A stretch of 64,000 nt of DNA from CAWKPF01 sp963851415. Its GTDB lineage: Bacteria; Acidobacteriota; Thermoanaerobaculia; Multivoradales; Multivoraceae. The translations under genes and the position numbers were made by a program. The notes under the pieces are model-generated. The model was not told the origin of the DNA. It did not search any database and was given only the letters and a program-made list of their open reading frames with translations. Every line of letters starts with the position of its first letter. Within the stretch, counting starts at the first letter, position 1. The stretch is taken from the NCBI GenBank assembly GCA_963851415.1, contig CAWKPF010000002.1:2418001-2482000 (forward strand), written 5' to 3'. Below, one piece after another: positions 1 to 8,049 of this stretch.

Positions 1-297
1 GTCGGCCTCGTCGAGACAGCGCTCGAGCGACGGCGTCCACGATCGGGCCTGACCGGGAAGCCGCTGCGCGAGCACGCGCTGCGCCCTGCCGTCCTCTTCG
101 TCGCTGAAGCGGTAGACCACCAGCTCGTAGCTGTCGGCCTGCTCGACCGCACCCCAGCTGAAGGTCGGGCAGGCCGCGGCCGTAGCTGCTCCGCTGGCCC
201 GCCCCGGAGAGACCGCCAGGGGGACCTCGGAAGCCGCCACCAGGTTGCCGAAGGTGAACGACACGAAGACACAGAAGAGCAGGGTGTTGCGGAGCAC
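1..297 (-). CDS. Secreted protein with fibronectin-III-like segment, 3' end outside window
   Basis: Only the N-terminal part is present; the gene runs off the left edge. I start it at the GTG at 297, which has AAGGA eight bases upstream and gives a signal peptide (LRNTLLFCVFVSF, then VAAS). An ATG at 327 is in frame but lacks a ribosome site. The mature part contains CPTFSWGAVEQADSYELVVY, the typical first strands of a fibronectin type III-like domain as found in secreted proteins. It lies just downstream of another secreted-protein gene on the same strand and is probably co-transcribed. The function is unknown. The family assignment is by motif only. Confidence 0.6.
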   Translation of the reverse strand, partial: MLRNTLLFCVFVSFTFGNLVAASEVPLAVSPGRASGAATAAACPTFSWGAVEQADSYELVVYRFSDEEDGRAQRVLAQRLPGQARSWTPSLERCLDEAD

Positions 298-323
298 GGT
301 GGGCGTCCTTTCGTGGGGGGAGC

Positions 324-803
324 TCATTTCAGGGGGCCGGTGGGGCCGCGGCCGACGACGCTCGACCATGCGGACGTCGTTCCCGCATCGAAACCATCGG
401 CGAAGATCTCGCTGCACACGAGTGTCGGGTCTTTCTCGAGATGCACGTTCGTCGCGCTCACCTGCGAGGCTCCGAGGACAGCCATCGCCTCCCCGACGCA
501 GGCGGTCTTCATGTCAAAGTTCCTCAGCACCACCGGACCGCCTTCCGATTCGATCCGGAGCGAGCCGGCGATGATGGTCGTGTCCTCCGCAGGACCGGCC
601 AGAGTGAGACCTCGACCGACGGTGATCGCTTCGGTGTAGGTACCGGCCGAGAGCTGGACCGTGGTGCACGATCCGTCGAGCACGGCACTCTGAATGGTCG
701 CGTGGGAGCCGGGCACACTGCAGATCTCTGCAGCGTGTGCAGCTGGGGCCGTCGCAGCCAGAGCGACCATCGATAGCCGAGCAAGACGTGAGTTTCTGAG
801 CAT
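324..803 (-). CDS. Small secreted protein with beta-helix-like segment and C-terminal DGF-x-G motif
   Basis: About 159 residues. The start is the ATG at 803, which follows AGGAGG by five bases; an ATG at 818 is also in frame but less well placed. A signal peptide (LARLSMVALAATAPAAHA) is followed by CSVPGSHATIQSAV...GTYTEAITV, the usual opening of right-handed beta-helix (pectate-lyase-like) repeats. At this length it holds only two or three turns, so it may be a truncated or minimal member. The C-terminus has IFADGFDAGTTSAWS, similar to the FESG motif of the SGNH proteins at 11-13 and 20 kb. No catalytic residues can be assigned. Confidence 0.6.
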   Translation of the reverse strand: MLRNSRLARLSMVALAATAPAAHAAEICSVPGSHATIQSAVLDGSCTTVQLSAGTYTEAITVGRGLTLAGPAEDTTIIAGSLRIESEGGPVVLRNFDMKTACVGEAMAVLGASQVSATNVHLEKDPTLVCSEIFADGFDAGTTSAWSSVVGRGPTGPLK

Positions 804-1044
804 CAGGCCTCCTGACAAAGCGGTAGAGAAGCTCGCTGGTCCAGAAAGCGTCGTTGTTCGGCGAAAAGGATCACCCGGCGCTATCTCGAGAAGACCAAGC
901 GCTCGAGACGACCAACGTCATGGGCAACAAGGAGGCGCGAAGTGGAGCCCCGAATCGAGGTTCTGGTGGCCAAGAAGCTGGTCGGCATGCGAGCCGAGAT
1001 GTCCCTCGCCGTGGACCGACCCCTCAGCTCCGGCGGGCGTTCAT

Positions 1045-1210
1045 GCCTGTGGGCGTGGTCGCCGATGTGCGCCACGGCGCGCTCTCGGAGGACCCCGGAT
1101 CCCCGATGTACTACCGCACGCGCAGTTTCGACATTGGGCCAGCGGCCGTGCGATGTCGACTCTGGAGCTGGTGGTGCGCTCCCCACTCGAGCCGAATCGC
1201 TACTCAGTCG
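1045..1210 (+). pseudogene. Remnant of an ADOP/MacB-type ABC transporter permease (frameshifted)
   Basis: One frame reads VGVVADVRHGALSEDPGSPMYYR (1049-1115). A second frame then reads IPDVLPHAQF...GRAMSTLELVVRSPLEPN (to about 1203). Together they match the end of the periplasmic core domain of MacB-like/ADOP permeases, which have the pattern VGVVADVRH, then a proline-rich stretch, then MTLVVR. The frame changes in the middle and nothing else of the gene remains, so this is a decayed fragment. The rest of the gap 804-1322 shows no gene that I can support. Confidence 0.55.
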
Positions 1211-1322
1211 TCCGACAGTCGGCTCACCCGCGATCGCCGTTTGAACCTGTGGCGAAACACCGCAGCTCCCCTGGCGGTTTCTCCCCGCCAATCCGTATAG
1301 GAGGGCGAAGAGGAGGTGTCTC

Positions 1323-1889
1323 ATGCAGAGGAAAACCACGACATTCGCCGCAATCACGCTCCTGGGCGCCCTCTGGGCCGCCACCGGCCAGGCCGAAGAT
1401 CCGTCAGATCACCCGATGATCGGGTCTCCGGCGCCCCCCTTCGAGCTCGAGTCCGTCAACGGCCACCCGCCGCTCTCGCTCGGAGAGCTGCGCGGCGGCT
1501 ACGTCGTGGTGCACTTCGCAGCCAGCTGGTGACCGTTCTGTAATGCGGAGGCTCCGCATTTAGAAGCAGTGTCCCAGAAGTACCGGAACCGGAATGTCCG
1601 GGTCCTGATCATCGACGTGATGGAGGACTCGAAGGTGGCCTCCGACTGGGCGAAGCACCACGGTTTCAGCTTCCCGGTACTGCACGATGCCGAGGGCGAG
1701 GTCAGCACCCGTTACGCCCCCGAGGAAGTGCTCCCCGATCTGCCTCGGGACCAGGTCCCCATCGCCTCGAATCTGATCATCGATTCAGAAGGCAAGATCC
1801 AGTTCTACACGCTCCTCGACAGCCGGAACTTCGACGCCAAGCTGATTGCGCTACAGGCTCGACTGGACGAGCTGCTGGCACAGGACTGA
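1323..1889 (+). CDS. Thioredoxin-like (TlpA/AhpC-type) selenoprotein, Sec-x-x-Cys active site
   Basis: One 188-residue protein if the in-frame TGA at 1530-1532 is read as selenocysteine (Sec70). The reading frame is continuous across the TGA. Before it lie a signal peptide (TTTFAAITLLGALWAATGQA), the redoxin opening GSPAPPFELESVNG, and the strand VVVHFAASW. After it comes P-F-C73-N-A-E-A-P-H-L, so W-Sec-P-F-C stands where W-C-P-F-C is expected. The rest of the fold (VRVLIIDV, FPVLHDAEGEV, VPIASNLIIDSEGKI) is intact. GAGGAGGT precedes the ATG by about six bases. A strong hairpin lies just 3' of the TGA (separate entry). Known family role: exported thiol oxidoreductase or peroxide-reducing protein; the substrate is unknown. 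The alternative, a nonsense mutation at exactly the catalytic cysteine, is much less likely. Confidence 0.85.
1536..1565 (+). promoter_or_regulatory. Putative bacterial SECIS element
   Basis: AATGCGGA (1542-1549) pairs perfectly with TCCGCATT (1553-1560) around a GGC loop. A lower helix TTCT (1536-1539) with AGAA (1562-1565) is separated from it by a small asymmetric bulge. The loop GG lies 17 bases after the UGA, the same arrangement as the E. coli fdhF SECIS, whose loop also begins with G and whose stem carries a bulge. Codons here (TGT AAT ... CAT TTA GAA GCA) are AT-rich for this genome, which suggests selection on the RNA. Confidence 0.8.
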
Positions 1890-2137
1890 GGTCGGCGCGG
1901 GGCGCCCTAGTGCCAGACACGGGTAGCCTGACTCGCGCGGTGGCGACCCCGGTCGCCTCGCCCACCTCGATCGGTGACTCGAAGCTCCTGCCTGCGTCGC
2001 GGGAGAGCGCCGCCCGGATCCGCGGCACCCCCTCGACTTTGCAGGCCCTTCGCGATCCTGTGGCGGTCTCTCGCGCCGGATCGCGTTCTTCATCAGATAG
2101 ATGCACAATGAATCTTCCAACTGGAAGGAGGCGTCCA

Positions 2138-3817
2138 ATGAGCACCTCGCCGAAGAGCCCTCTACTCGCCCTTTCGATCCTCGCCGCTGCCTGCGCTCCG
2201 GCCGAAGACACGGCCATCGGCACCGACACGGGTGAGACCACGACCGCGATCGAGGTGATCTCCGACCAGGGAGAAGCTCTGGGATTCGTTGCCTTCCCTA
2301 CCTCCTGCACGGAGGCTGCGCAGGTGGAGATCGAGCGCGGACTCGCCCTCCTCCACCACATGAACTACGTCAACGCCGAGCCCGTATTCCTGCGGGCTGC
2401 CGAGCTCGATCCCGAGTGCGCAATCGCCTACTGGGGTGCCGCGATGACCTACGTCCACCCGCTCTGGCCCGACACCATCTCTCCCGAGAATCGCGAAGCG
2501 GGCGAAGCCCTGCTCGCGCGCGCCGAGACCGCGGCGAACAAGAGCTCCCGAGAGGCCAAGTACGTGGCCGCACTCCAGGGCTACTACGAGGGAGCCGAGC
2601 GCAGCGAGCGCGAGCGCCTGGCGAGCTACCTCGCCGGCTACATGGTGCTGCACGCCGAGTACCCCGACGATCCGGAAGCGGCAGCATTCCACGCGCTGGG
2701 GCTGCTGGCGAATGCGCCGGCCGAAGACAAGACGTACGCGCTGCAGTCGGAAGCGGGTGAGATCCTCGAAGGTCTGCTCGCCCAGGTGCCGAAACACCCG
2801 GGCGGCCACCACTACACGATTCACGCCTACGACTTTCCGCCGCTCGCCGAACGCGCCCTCGACATTGCCCGCCGCTACGATGATCTGGCTCCGGAGAACA
2901 CGCACGCGCTCCACATGACGAGTCACATCTTCACGCGCCTCGGGCTGTGGCCAGAGTCGATCGAGTTCAACCTCCGTGCCGCCGAGGCCTCGAAGAAGCG
3001 CACCGCCTCGGGTCAGGTCTCGCTGCATCACCTGCACGCCTACGACTACCTGGCATACGCCTACCTGCAGCAGGCGCGCGACAACGCGGCCAACGAAGTG
3101 CTCGCCAAGCTCGAGGCACTCGAGCCACCCTTCCAGAATCACTCCGCCACCGCCTACACGTTTGCCGCGGTTCCCGCTCGGCTGGCACTCGAACGTCACG
3201 ACTGGGCGAAGGCCGCGCAGGTCGAGACTCGGTGGCCGAGCGAGCTCGAGTGGGACCAGTACCCCTATCTCGACGCGATCCCGTACTTCGCCCGCGCCAT
3301 GGGCGCAGCCCGCACCGGCAAACCCGACGCAGCTCGCCTGGCGATCGCCGAGCTCGGCCGACTCGAAGAAGCCGCCGGCAGTCTCGATATCGCCTACGAC
3401 TGGGCGATCCAGGTGGCGATCCAGAAGACCGCGGCGCAGGCGTGGCTGGCCTACGAGTCGGGCGACGTCGAAGGCGGACTCGAGTTGGCGCGCAAGGCGG
3501 CGGCGATGGAAGGCTCGACCGAGAAGAACCCGGTGACGCCGGGCGAGGTCCTGCCCGCCCGCGAGCTCTACGGAGACATGCTGCTCGAGGCCGGACGGTA
3601 CGAGGAGGCGGTGGCCGCCTACGAGCGGTCCCTCGAGCGCTCGCCCAACCGATTCAACAGCCTCTACGGCGCCGGCCGGGCCGCCGAGCTGGACGGCAAC
3701 GTTGAAGGGGCGGCGCAGTTCTACGCTCAGTTGATCGAGGTTGCCGCCACGTCGGACAGCGACCGCGAAGAGCTCGAGCACGCGCATCAGTTTGTCGAGA
3801 CCGCGTCGGCGGCCTGA
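2138..3817 (+). CDS. TPR-repeat lipoprotein
   Basis: 559 residues. The start ATG at 2138 follows GGAAGGAGG by six bases; upstream in-frame codons carry no ribosome site. The N-terminus (SPLLALSILAAAC) ends in a lipobox, so the protein is probably lipid-anchored. Tetratricopeptide-like helical repeats follow. They include QVEIERGLALLHHMNYVNAEPVFLRAAELDPECAIAYWGAA near residues 55-100 and AGRYEEAVAAYERSLERSPNRFNSLYGAGRAAELDG near 485-520. Known family: large TPR lipoproteins of Acidobacteria and related phyla, probably scaffolds in the envelope; no enzymatic residues are seen. The 248-bp gap before it holds no recognisable gene. Confidence 0.8.
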   Translation: MSTSPKSPLLALSILAAACAPAEDTAIGTDTGETTTAIEVISDQGEALGFVAFPTSCTEAAQVEIERGLALLHHMNYVNAEPVFLRAAELDPECAIAYWGAAMTYVHPLWPDTISPENREAGEALLARAETAANKSSREAKYVAALQGYYEGAERSERERLASYLAGYMVLHAEYPDDPEAAAFHALGLLANAPAEDKTYALQSEAGEILEGLLAQVPKHPGGHHYTIHAYDFPPLAERALDIARRYDDLAPENTHALHMTSHIFTRLGLWPESIEFNLRAAEASKKRTASGQVSLHHLHAYDYLAYAYLQQARDNAANEVLAKLEALEPPFQNHSATAYTFAAVPARLALERHDWAKAAQVETRWPSELEWDQYPYLDAIPYFARAMGAARTGKPDAARLAIAELGRLEEAAGSLDIAYDWAIQVAIQKTAAQAWLAYESGDVEGGLELARKAAAMEGSTEKNPVTPGEVLPARELYGDMLLEAGRYEEAVAAYERSLERSPNRFNSLYGAGRAAELDGNVEGAAQFYAQLIEVAATSDSDREELEHAHQFVETASAA

Positions 3818-3941
3818 GCGAGCGGCCCGTCGGGCGAGGGGTGCCGGCATCGGTTTCAGATCCGAGCCGTCGAGTCTGCAAACTCTTCAGGTGGCGCATC
3901 GCCCAAGCAGCTGTGTGGGCGGACGTGGTTATCGTCGGCAT

Positions 3942-3968
3942 GTAGCCCACTCGTCGAGTGGGTGCTAC
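3942..3968. terminator. Bidirectional hairpin terminator between convergent genes
   Basis: GTAGC and CCACTCG pair with CGAGTGG and GCTAC around a single T, with a two-base bulge, giving a 12-bp stem. It lies between the TPR lipoprotein ending at 3817 (+) and the SGNH lipoprotein ending at 3970 (-), where both transcripts need an end. There is no clear T-run. Confidence 0.5.
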
Positions 3969-3969
3969 C

Positions 3970-4704
3970 TCATGGCATCTGCCCGAGCAGGCCATCGACA
4001 TCCTCTCTGATCGCCTCCGCCCACAGCTCGTAGCCGCGCTCGTTGAGGTGGAGGTAGTCGGGCATGAGGTCGGGGGAGGTGGTGCCGCCCTCGGTCAAGA
4101 AGACCTCACCGATGTCGAGGTAGTGAACCATCGATCCGTCTGCGAGCTCGACGAGCAATCGATTCGCGGCCTCGTTGTTGTGACGGAAGGGATCATCGCG
4201 CTCGCGGCCTCGCGGAAAGATGCCCAGAAGCAGGATCTTCGTTCCCGGGAGTCGCTCGCGCAGCTCACGCACGATCGCTTCGACCCCGTCCGCGATCTCC
4301 TGTGGTCCGTCCTTGCCGTGCTCGGAGTCGTTGGTGCCGATCAGCAGGACGATCAGCTTCGGCTCCAGACCGTCGAGGTGGCCCTGCTGGAGGCGCCACA
4401 GGACGTTCTCCGTCTGTTCCCAACCGACGCCGAGATTGAGCGCGCGGAGATGCCCGTAGTGCCGCTGCCACACCCGCTGACCGGCGGTTTCCCATTGGGC
4501 TGTGATCGAGTCGCCGAGAAACACGAGATCGGCCTCGGCCCCGCGAGCCCTCTCGACGAGCGCTTCGACTCGCTCCGGCTCGTGGCGGTTCGGCGCCGGC
4601 ACTCCCGCACCGGGATCGGACGGGCGCTGACAGCCTCCGGCCATCAGGAGGATCGTCACGACCGTCGGCACCAGAGTGAGGCGACACGGCAAGAGCTTCT
4701 TCAC
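3970..4704 (-). CDS. SGNH/GDSL-family hydrolase lipoprotein (PAF-acetylhydrolase-like)
   Basis: About 244 residues from the GTG at 4704, which gives VKKLLPCRLTLV...ILLMAGGC, a lipoprotein signal with lipobox. Upstream in-frame codons to 4806 overlap an unrelated gene scrap on the other strand, which argues for the short start. Block I is DLVFLGDSITAQW (catalytic Ser in GDS), block III is LLIGTND, and the C-terminal acid-base pair is in DYLHLNERGY. This is the pattern of platelet-activating-factor acetylhydrolase-like esterases. Substrate unknown. It is convergent with the TPR lipoprotein, with a shared hairpin between them. Confidence 0.8.
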   Translation of the reverse strand: MKKLLPCRLTLVPTVVTILLMAGGCQRPSDPGAGVPAPNRHEPERVEALVERARGAEADLVFLGDSITAQWETAGQRVWQRHYGHLRALNLGVGWEQTENVLWRLQQGHLDGLEPKLIVLLIGTNDSEHGKDGPQEIADGVEAIVRELRERLPGTKILLLGIFPRGRERDDPFRHNNEAANRLLVELADGSMVHYLDIGEVFLTEGGTTSPDLMPDYLHLNERGYELWAEAIREDVDGLLGQMP

Positions 4705-4764
4705 TCTCGCGAGACTATGGCACCGGTCGCCGTCAGGGCAGCAAGGCGAACACGCCGGTGCACG

Positions 4765-4876
4765 GGAGTCTTCCGCCGGAACGCTGATTCTCTTCAACAA
4801 TGCCATGCTCCACTTCGGTGGGAGAGTCGAGCCGGGAAGAGACCGACTGGTCGCGCGGGTCAGCTACCTCGAGTGA
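4765..4876 (+). pseudogene. C-terminal scrap of a 2OG-Fe(II) (phytanoyl-CoA-dioxygenase-like) oxygenase
   Basis: The frame reads AGTLILFNNAMLHFGGR then GRDRLVARVSYLE and a stop. This matches the end of the double-stranded beta helix in phytanoyl-CoA-dioxygenase-like enzymes: the distal iron-binding His in LLFxNxxLH and the 2-oxoglutarate-binding Arg shortly after. No upstream part of the gene is present, so this is a fragment left by rearrangement. Family assignment is moderate because only about 35 residues remain. Confidence 0.45.
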
Positions 4877-4949
4877 CCTCGCTCACCTTTCTTTGGCCCC
4901 GCGAGGACGACGAGGCGAGCGCAGGGGCGGGCGGGCGGGCTCGCTCGCT

Positions 4950-5172
4950 CTCGAGCTCGTTGCCGAGATCCTCGGTGATGACGCGGCCATCGGTGAAAAG
5001 GCCGATGTCTCCGAGCATCGCCCTGCGGCGATCACCGAAGCCGGGAGCCGTGACCGCGACGACCTGCAGGATGCCACGCAGCCTGTTTGACCACGAGGGT
5101 GGCGAGAGCCTCGCCCTCAACGTCCTCGGCGAGGATCGCGACGGGACAACCCTGCTTGGCGACCTGCTCGCC
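4950..5172 (-). pseudogene. Internal fragment of groEL (chaperonin), frameshifted
   Basis: On the minus strand one frame reads EQVAKQGCPVAILAEDVEGE then ALATLVV. After a one-base slip another frame reads LRGILQVVAVTAPGFGDRRR then AMLGDIGLFTDGRVITEDLG. This is the GroEL stretch spanning roughly residues 240-315 (apical domain; AEDVEGEALATLVVNKLRG and APGFGDRRKAML are family hallmarks). Both ends are missing. A complete groEL must exist elsewhere in the genome, so this is a non-functional partial copy. The 258 bp from here to the next gene hold nothing I recognise. Confidence 0.75.
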
Positions 5173-5430
5173 TGATGCGCAACGAGCCGTGGTACGCGCA
5201 GCGAGCGGGGCAAGATCCGGCCAGGAGATGGGTGAGTCTCCGCTCGAGAGGATCCGACGCACGGGTCCCGCTAAAAGGTATACGAATCCGGTGGTCTGAG
5301 CTCCAATCCATGGATTCTCGTCTGCGATCTCGGGCGCGCGGGATGAAGATGGCCTGCTTCCTCATCCAGACCGCCGAGATCCGAATCCGGCTCGGGGCTA
5401 GGCCCGTCCGACACTCTTTGTTTGGTGCCC

Positions 5431-7986
5431 ATGTCACTCGATCAGACAGCCGCCGGCGCGAGCGGCCGCGAACCCGCTACGAAAACGAGCTTTCCCCGAT
5501 ACCTGGCGCTGGGCTTCCAGCTCGGGTTGTTTCTGATCCTGGTCTATCGATTCAACATCGACAGCCGGGCATTTCTGCATGTCGGGATCCTCGCCTTCTT
5601 CGGCTTCGCGGTTCACTACTTGCTTCCCTTCCGATTTCGGCTCCCGTTCTTCCTCTTTCTCTCGCTGATCTCGATCGAGCTGGTGCTGGGGTTTCAAGGG
5701 GAGAGATGGTCGCTCCCTGGGCTCGTGCAGGGGGCTTGGATCATCGGGATCGGTCTCGCTCTGATCGGTCTGGCTCACCTGCCGATCGCGTTCTCCATCC
5801 GAGTCGGATTGGTAGCGGCAGTGGCGGTCGTCCTCGCTTTTCTGCGCGCCAGCGACCTGGCCCTGCCATGGTCGACATCGATCTGGCCGATTCTGGCCTC
5901 GATGTTCATGTTCCGGCTGATCGTCTACATGTACGACCTCCGCCACGAGAAGTCGCCGGCGTCGTGGTCGACGCGCCTGTCGTACTTCTTCATGCTGCCC
6001 AACGTCTGCTTCCCGCTCTACCCGGTGGTCGACTATCAGGCATTTCGGCGCACCTACTACGACAAAGCGGACCGACACCAGATCTACCAGGTCGGAGTGA
6101 AGTGGATGGTGCGCGGAGTCGTGCACCTGTTGCTCTATCGGCTGGTCTACCAGAATCTGGTCCTCGATGCCGACGACGTGAAAACCGCGGGAGATCTCCT
6201 GCAGTATCTGTTCTGGCCCTTCCTGCTGTACCTCCGGGTCTCGGGCTACTTCCACATCATTGTCGGGATGCTGCACCTGTTCGGCTTCAATCTGGCCGAG
6301 ACCCACCATCTCTACTATCTGGCTTCGAGCTTCACCGACTTCTGGCGCCGCATCAACATTCCGTGGAAGGACTTCATGATGAAGATCTTCTACTACCCGG
6401 TGTACTTGAGGATCAAGAGTTGGGGAAGCACGACCGCCCTCGTGGTCACCACTCTGTTCGTCTTTCTGATGACGTGGATCCTCCATGCCTATCAGTGGTT
6501 CTGGATCCGCGGCACGTTCCTGCTCACCTGGAACGATGGGCTGTTCTGGGCTGCTCTGGGACTGTTGGTCGTAGGGGCATCTCTGTACGAGGTGAAGTAC
6601 GGTCGCAAACGCCGACTCGCGGGAAGCTCGATGTCGTGGCGTGAGGCGATGCCGATCGCACTGGGCGCGATCGTGGTGTATTGCACCATCTCCTTGCTGT
6701 GGTCCTTCTGGAGCGCTCACTCGGTCGGAGAGTGGTTGTCGGCATGGCGAGCTCTAGGGCATTGGGAGCTGTCCGATCTTCCGGCCGTCGTCATCGGTCT
6801 GGCCGTTCTCACGGCGATCGGAGTCGGCTCCGCGATGGATGCGCGGGGGGTCATCGAGCGCCCTTTCAGCTTTTCGAGGTCCTTCGCCGGAGTGGTCGCG
6901 GGGGCCGCGATCCTGCTCGGGATGACGCTGCCCGTGGTGACGGAGGGACTGTCTCCCCGCGGCCGAGAGATCGTTACCGATCTCAGGGCCTCAGAGCTCA
7001 ACTCGCGAGATTTCGAGAAGCTCGAGCGCGGCTACTACGAGAACCTGATCGATGTCGGGAGCTTCAATCCGGAGCTCTGGGAGGTGTATCGGACGCGGCC
7101 CGCTGATTGGCGCAATCTCCGCGACACGGACGCCGTGTTCTACACGGACGGATTTCCGTGGTACGAACTGCGGCCCGATAGCGAGACCCGCCACAACGGC
7201 GCCCTGGTGCGGACCAATCGGTGGGGGATGCGCGATCGCGACTACGAGAAGGTGCCCGCGGAAGGGGTCACGCGAATCGCTATCGTCGGAAGCTCGTTCG
7301 TGTTCGGCTCGGGGGTCGAGAACGAAGAGATCTTCGAGAGTCTGCTCGAGACGCGTCTGAACTCCTCCCGCAGCTCGAGTGAGGTTGCCTACGAAGTGCT
7401 CAACTTCGGTGTTGCCGGCTACGCTCCCCTCGAGCATCTGGAGGTGATCAAGGAGCGAGCCCTCGAGTTCGAGCCGGAGGTCCTCCTGTACGTGGAGCAT
7501 GCCGATAGCGGGAACAACGTCGTGATCCAACTGGTCGCGACGATGCAACGGGGGATCCGGCCCGCCTACGACTATCTCGACGACATCATTGCCCGGGCCG
7601 GGATCGACGAAACGACGATCGATCAATCGAGCGATCCGAACGTTCTCAAGGCGAAGTTGGGCCCCTACCAGGAGGAGTTGCTTGCCGGGCTCTATCAGCG
7701 GATGGTCGAGGCCTGTCGCGAAGACGGTGTCACCCCCGTGTGGGTCTACCTCCCTCGACCGGAAGAGACCGAGCGGGGCGGACCGCCCGAGCCCGAGACG
7801 CGGCTCGCTCGCGAGGCTGGATTCGAGTTGCTCGACCTGACGGGTGTCTACGGGGAGGGAGATCTCGGGGAGCTCTGGATCGCCCGCTGGGATCACCATC
7901 CGAATGCCGAGGGTCACCGGCGGATCGCCGAGGGTCTCTACCGAATGCTCGAGGAGAGGGAGCTGCTCGATTCGGTCGAGCAGTGA
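5431..7986 (+). CDS. MBOAT acyltransferase fused to C-terminal SGNH domain (DltB-DltD-like)
   Basis: 851 residues from ATG 5431; in-frame TTG 5422 and GTG 5425 are possible. About ten membrane segments fill residues 25-500. The MBOAT signature is SSFTDFWRRINIPWKDFMMK near residues 299-318, and the likely catalytic His is His352 in WILHAYQWFW. After a periplasmic linker, an SGNH-like domain has IVGSSFVFGSG (Ser near 622), LNFGVAGYAP, and WDHHPNAEGH (Asp821/His822-823). In Dlt systems a separate MBOAT (DltB) and an SGNH-fold protein (DltD) move the acyl group from carrier protein to an outside acceptor; here both are one chain. It opens a four-gene operon with a carrier protein 63 bp downstream. 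A paralogue lies at 21.7 kb. Confidence 0.85.
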   Translation: MSLDQTAAGASGREPATKTSFPRYLALGFQLGLFLILVYRFNIDSRAFLHVGILAFFGFAVHYLLPFRFRLPFFLFLSLISIELVLGFQGERWSLPGLVQGAWIIGIGLALIGLAHLPIAFSIRVGLVAAVAVVLAFLRASDLALPWSTSIWPILASMFMFRLIVYMYDLRHEKSPASWSTRLSYFFMLPNVCFPLYPVVDYQAFRRTYYDKADRHQIYQVGVKWMVRGVVHLLLYRLVYQNLVLDADDVKTAGDLLQYLFWPFLLYLRVSGYFHIIVGMLHLFGFNLAETHHLYYLASSFTDFWRRINIPWKDFMMKIFYYPVYLRIKSWGSTTALVVTTLFVFLMTWILHAYQWFWIRGTFLLTWNDGLFWAALGLLVVGASLYEVKYGRKRRLAGSSMSWREAMPIALGAIVVYCTISLLWSFWSAHSVGEWLSAWRALGHWELSDLPAVVIGLAVLTAIGVGSAMDARGVIERPFSFSRSFAGVVAGAAILLGMTLPVVTEGLSPRGREIVTDLRASELNSRDFEKLERGYYENLIDVGSFNPELWEVYRTRPADWRNLRDTDAVFYTDGFPWYELRPDSETRHNGALVRTNRWGMRDRDYEKVPAEGVTRIAIVGSSFVFGSGVENEEIFESLLETRLNSSRSSSEVAYEVLNFGVAGYAPLEHLEVIKERALEFEPEVLLYVEHADSGNNVVIQLVATMQRGIRPAYDYLDDIIARAGIDETTIDQSSDPNVLKAKLGPYQEELLAGLYQRMVEACREDGVTPVWVYLPRPEETERGGPPEPETRLAREAGFELLDLTGVYGEGDLGELWIARWDHHPNAEGHRRIAEGLYRMLEERELLDSVEQ

Positions 7987-8049
7987 GGACTTGGTTCGTA
8001 CCTGAGCGAAGCAGAACGTTCGAATTCAAAACGCAGCGAAGGAGTCAGA

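Noticed and set aside
881..1384. 167-codon minus-strand frame with a hydrophobic N-terminus
   Set aside because: It is antisense to the permease relic and to the start of the selenoprotein; no ribosome site or domain.
1530..1532. TGA as an ordinary stop ending a 69-residue protein, with a second gene starting at 1569
   Set aside because: The downstream part continues the same fold in the same frame, starting with the second active-site Cys, and a SECIS-like hairpin follows the TGA. Two separate genes would each be half a thioredoxin domain.
2162..3850. 562-codon open frame opposite the TPR lipoprotein gene
   Set aside because: It mirrors the third-position GC of the real gene, has no signal or domain, and is rich in Arg/Gly/Val as antisense frames are in GC-rich DNA.
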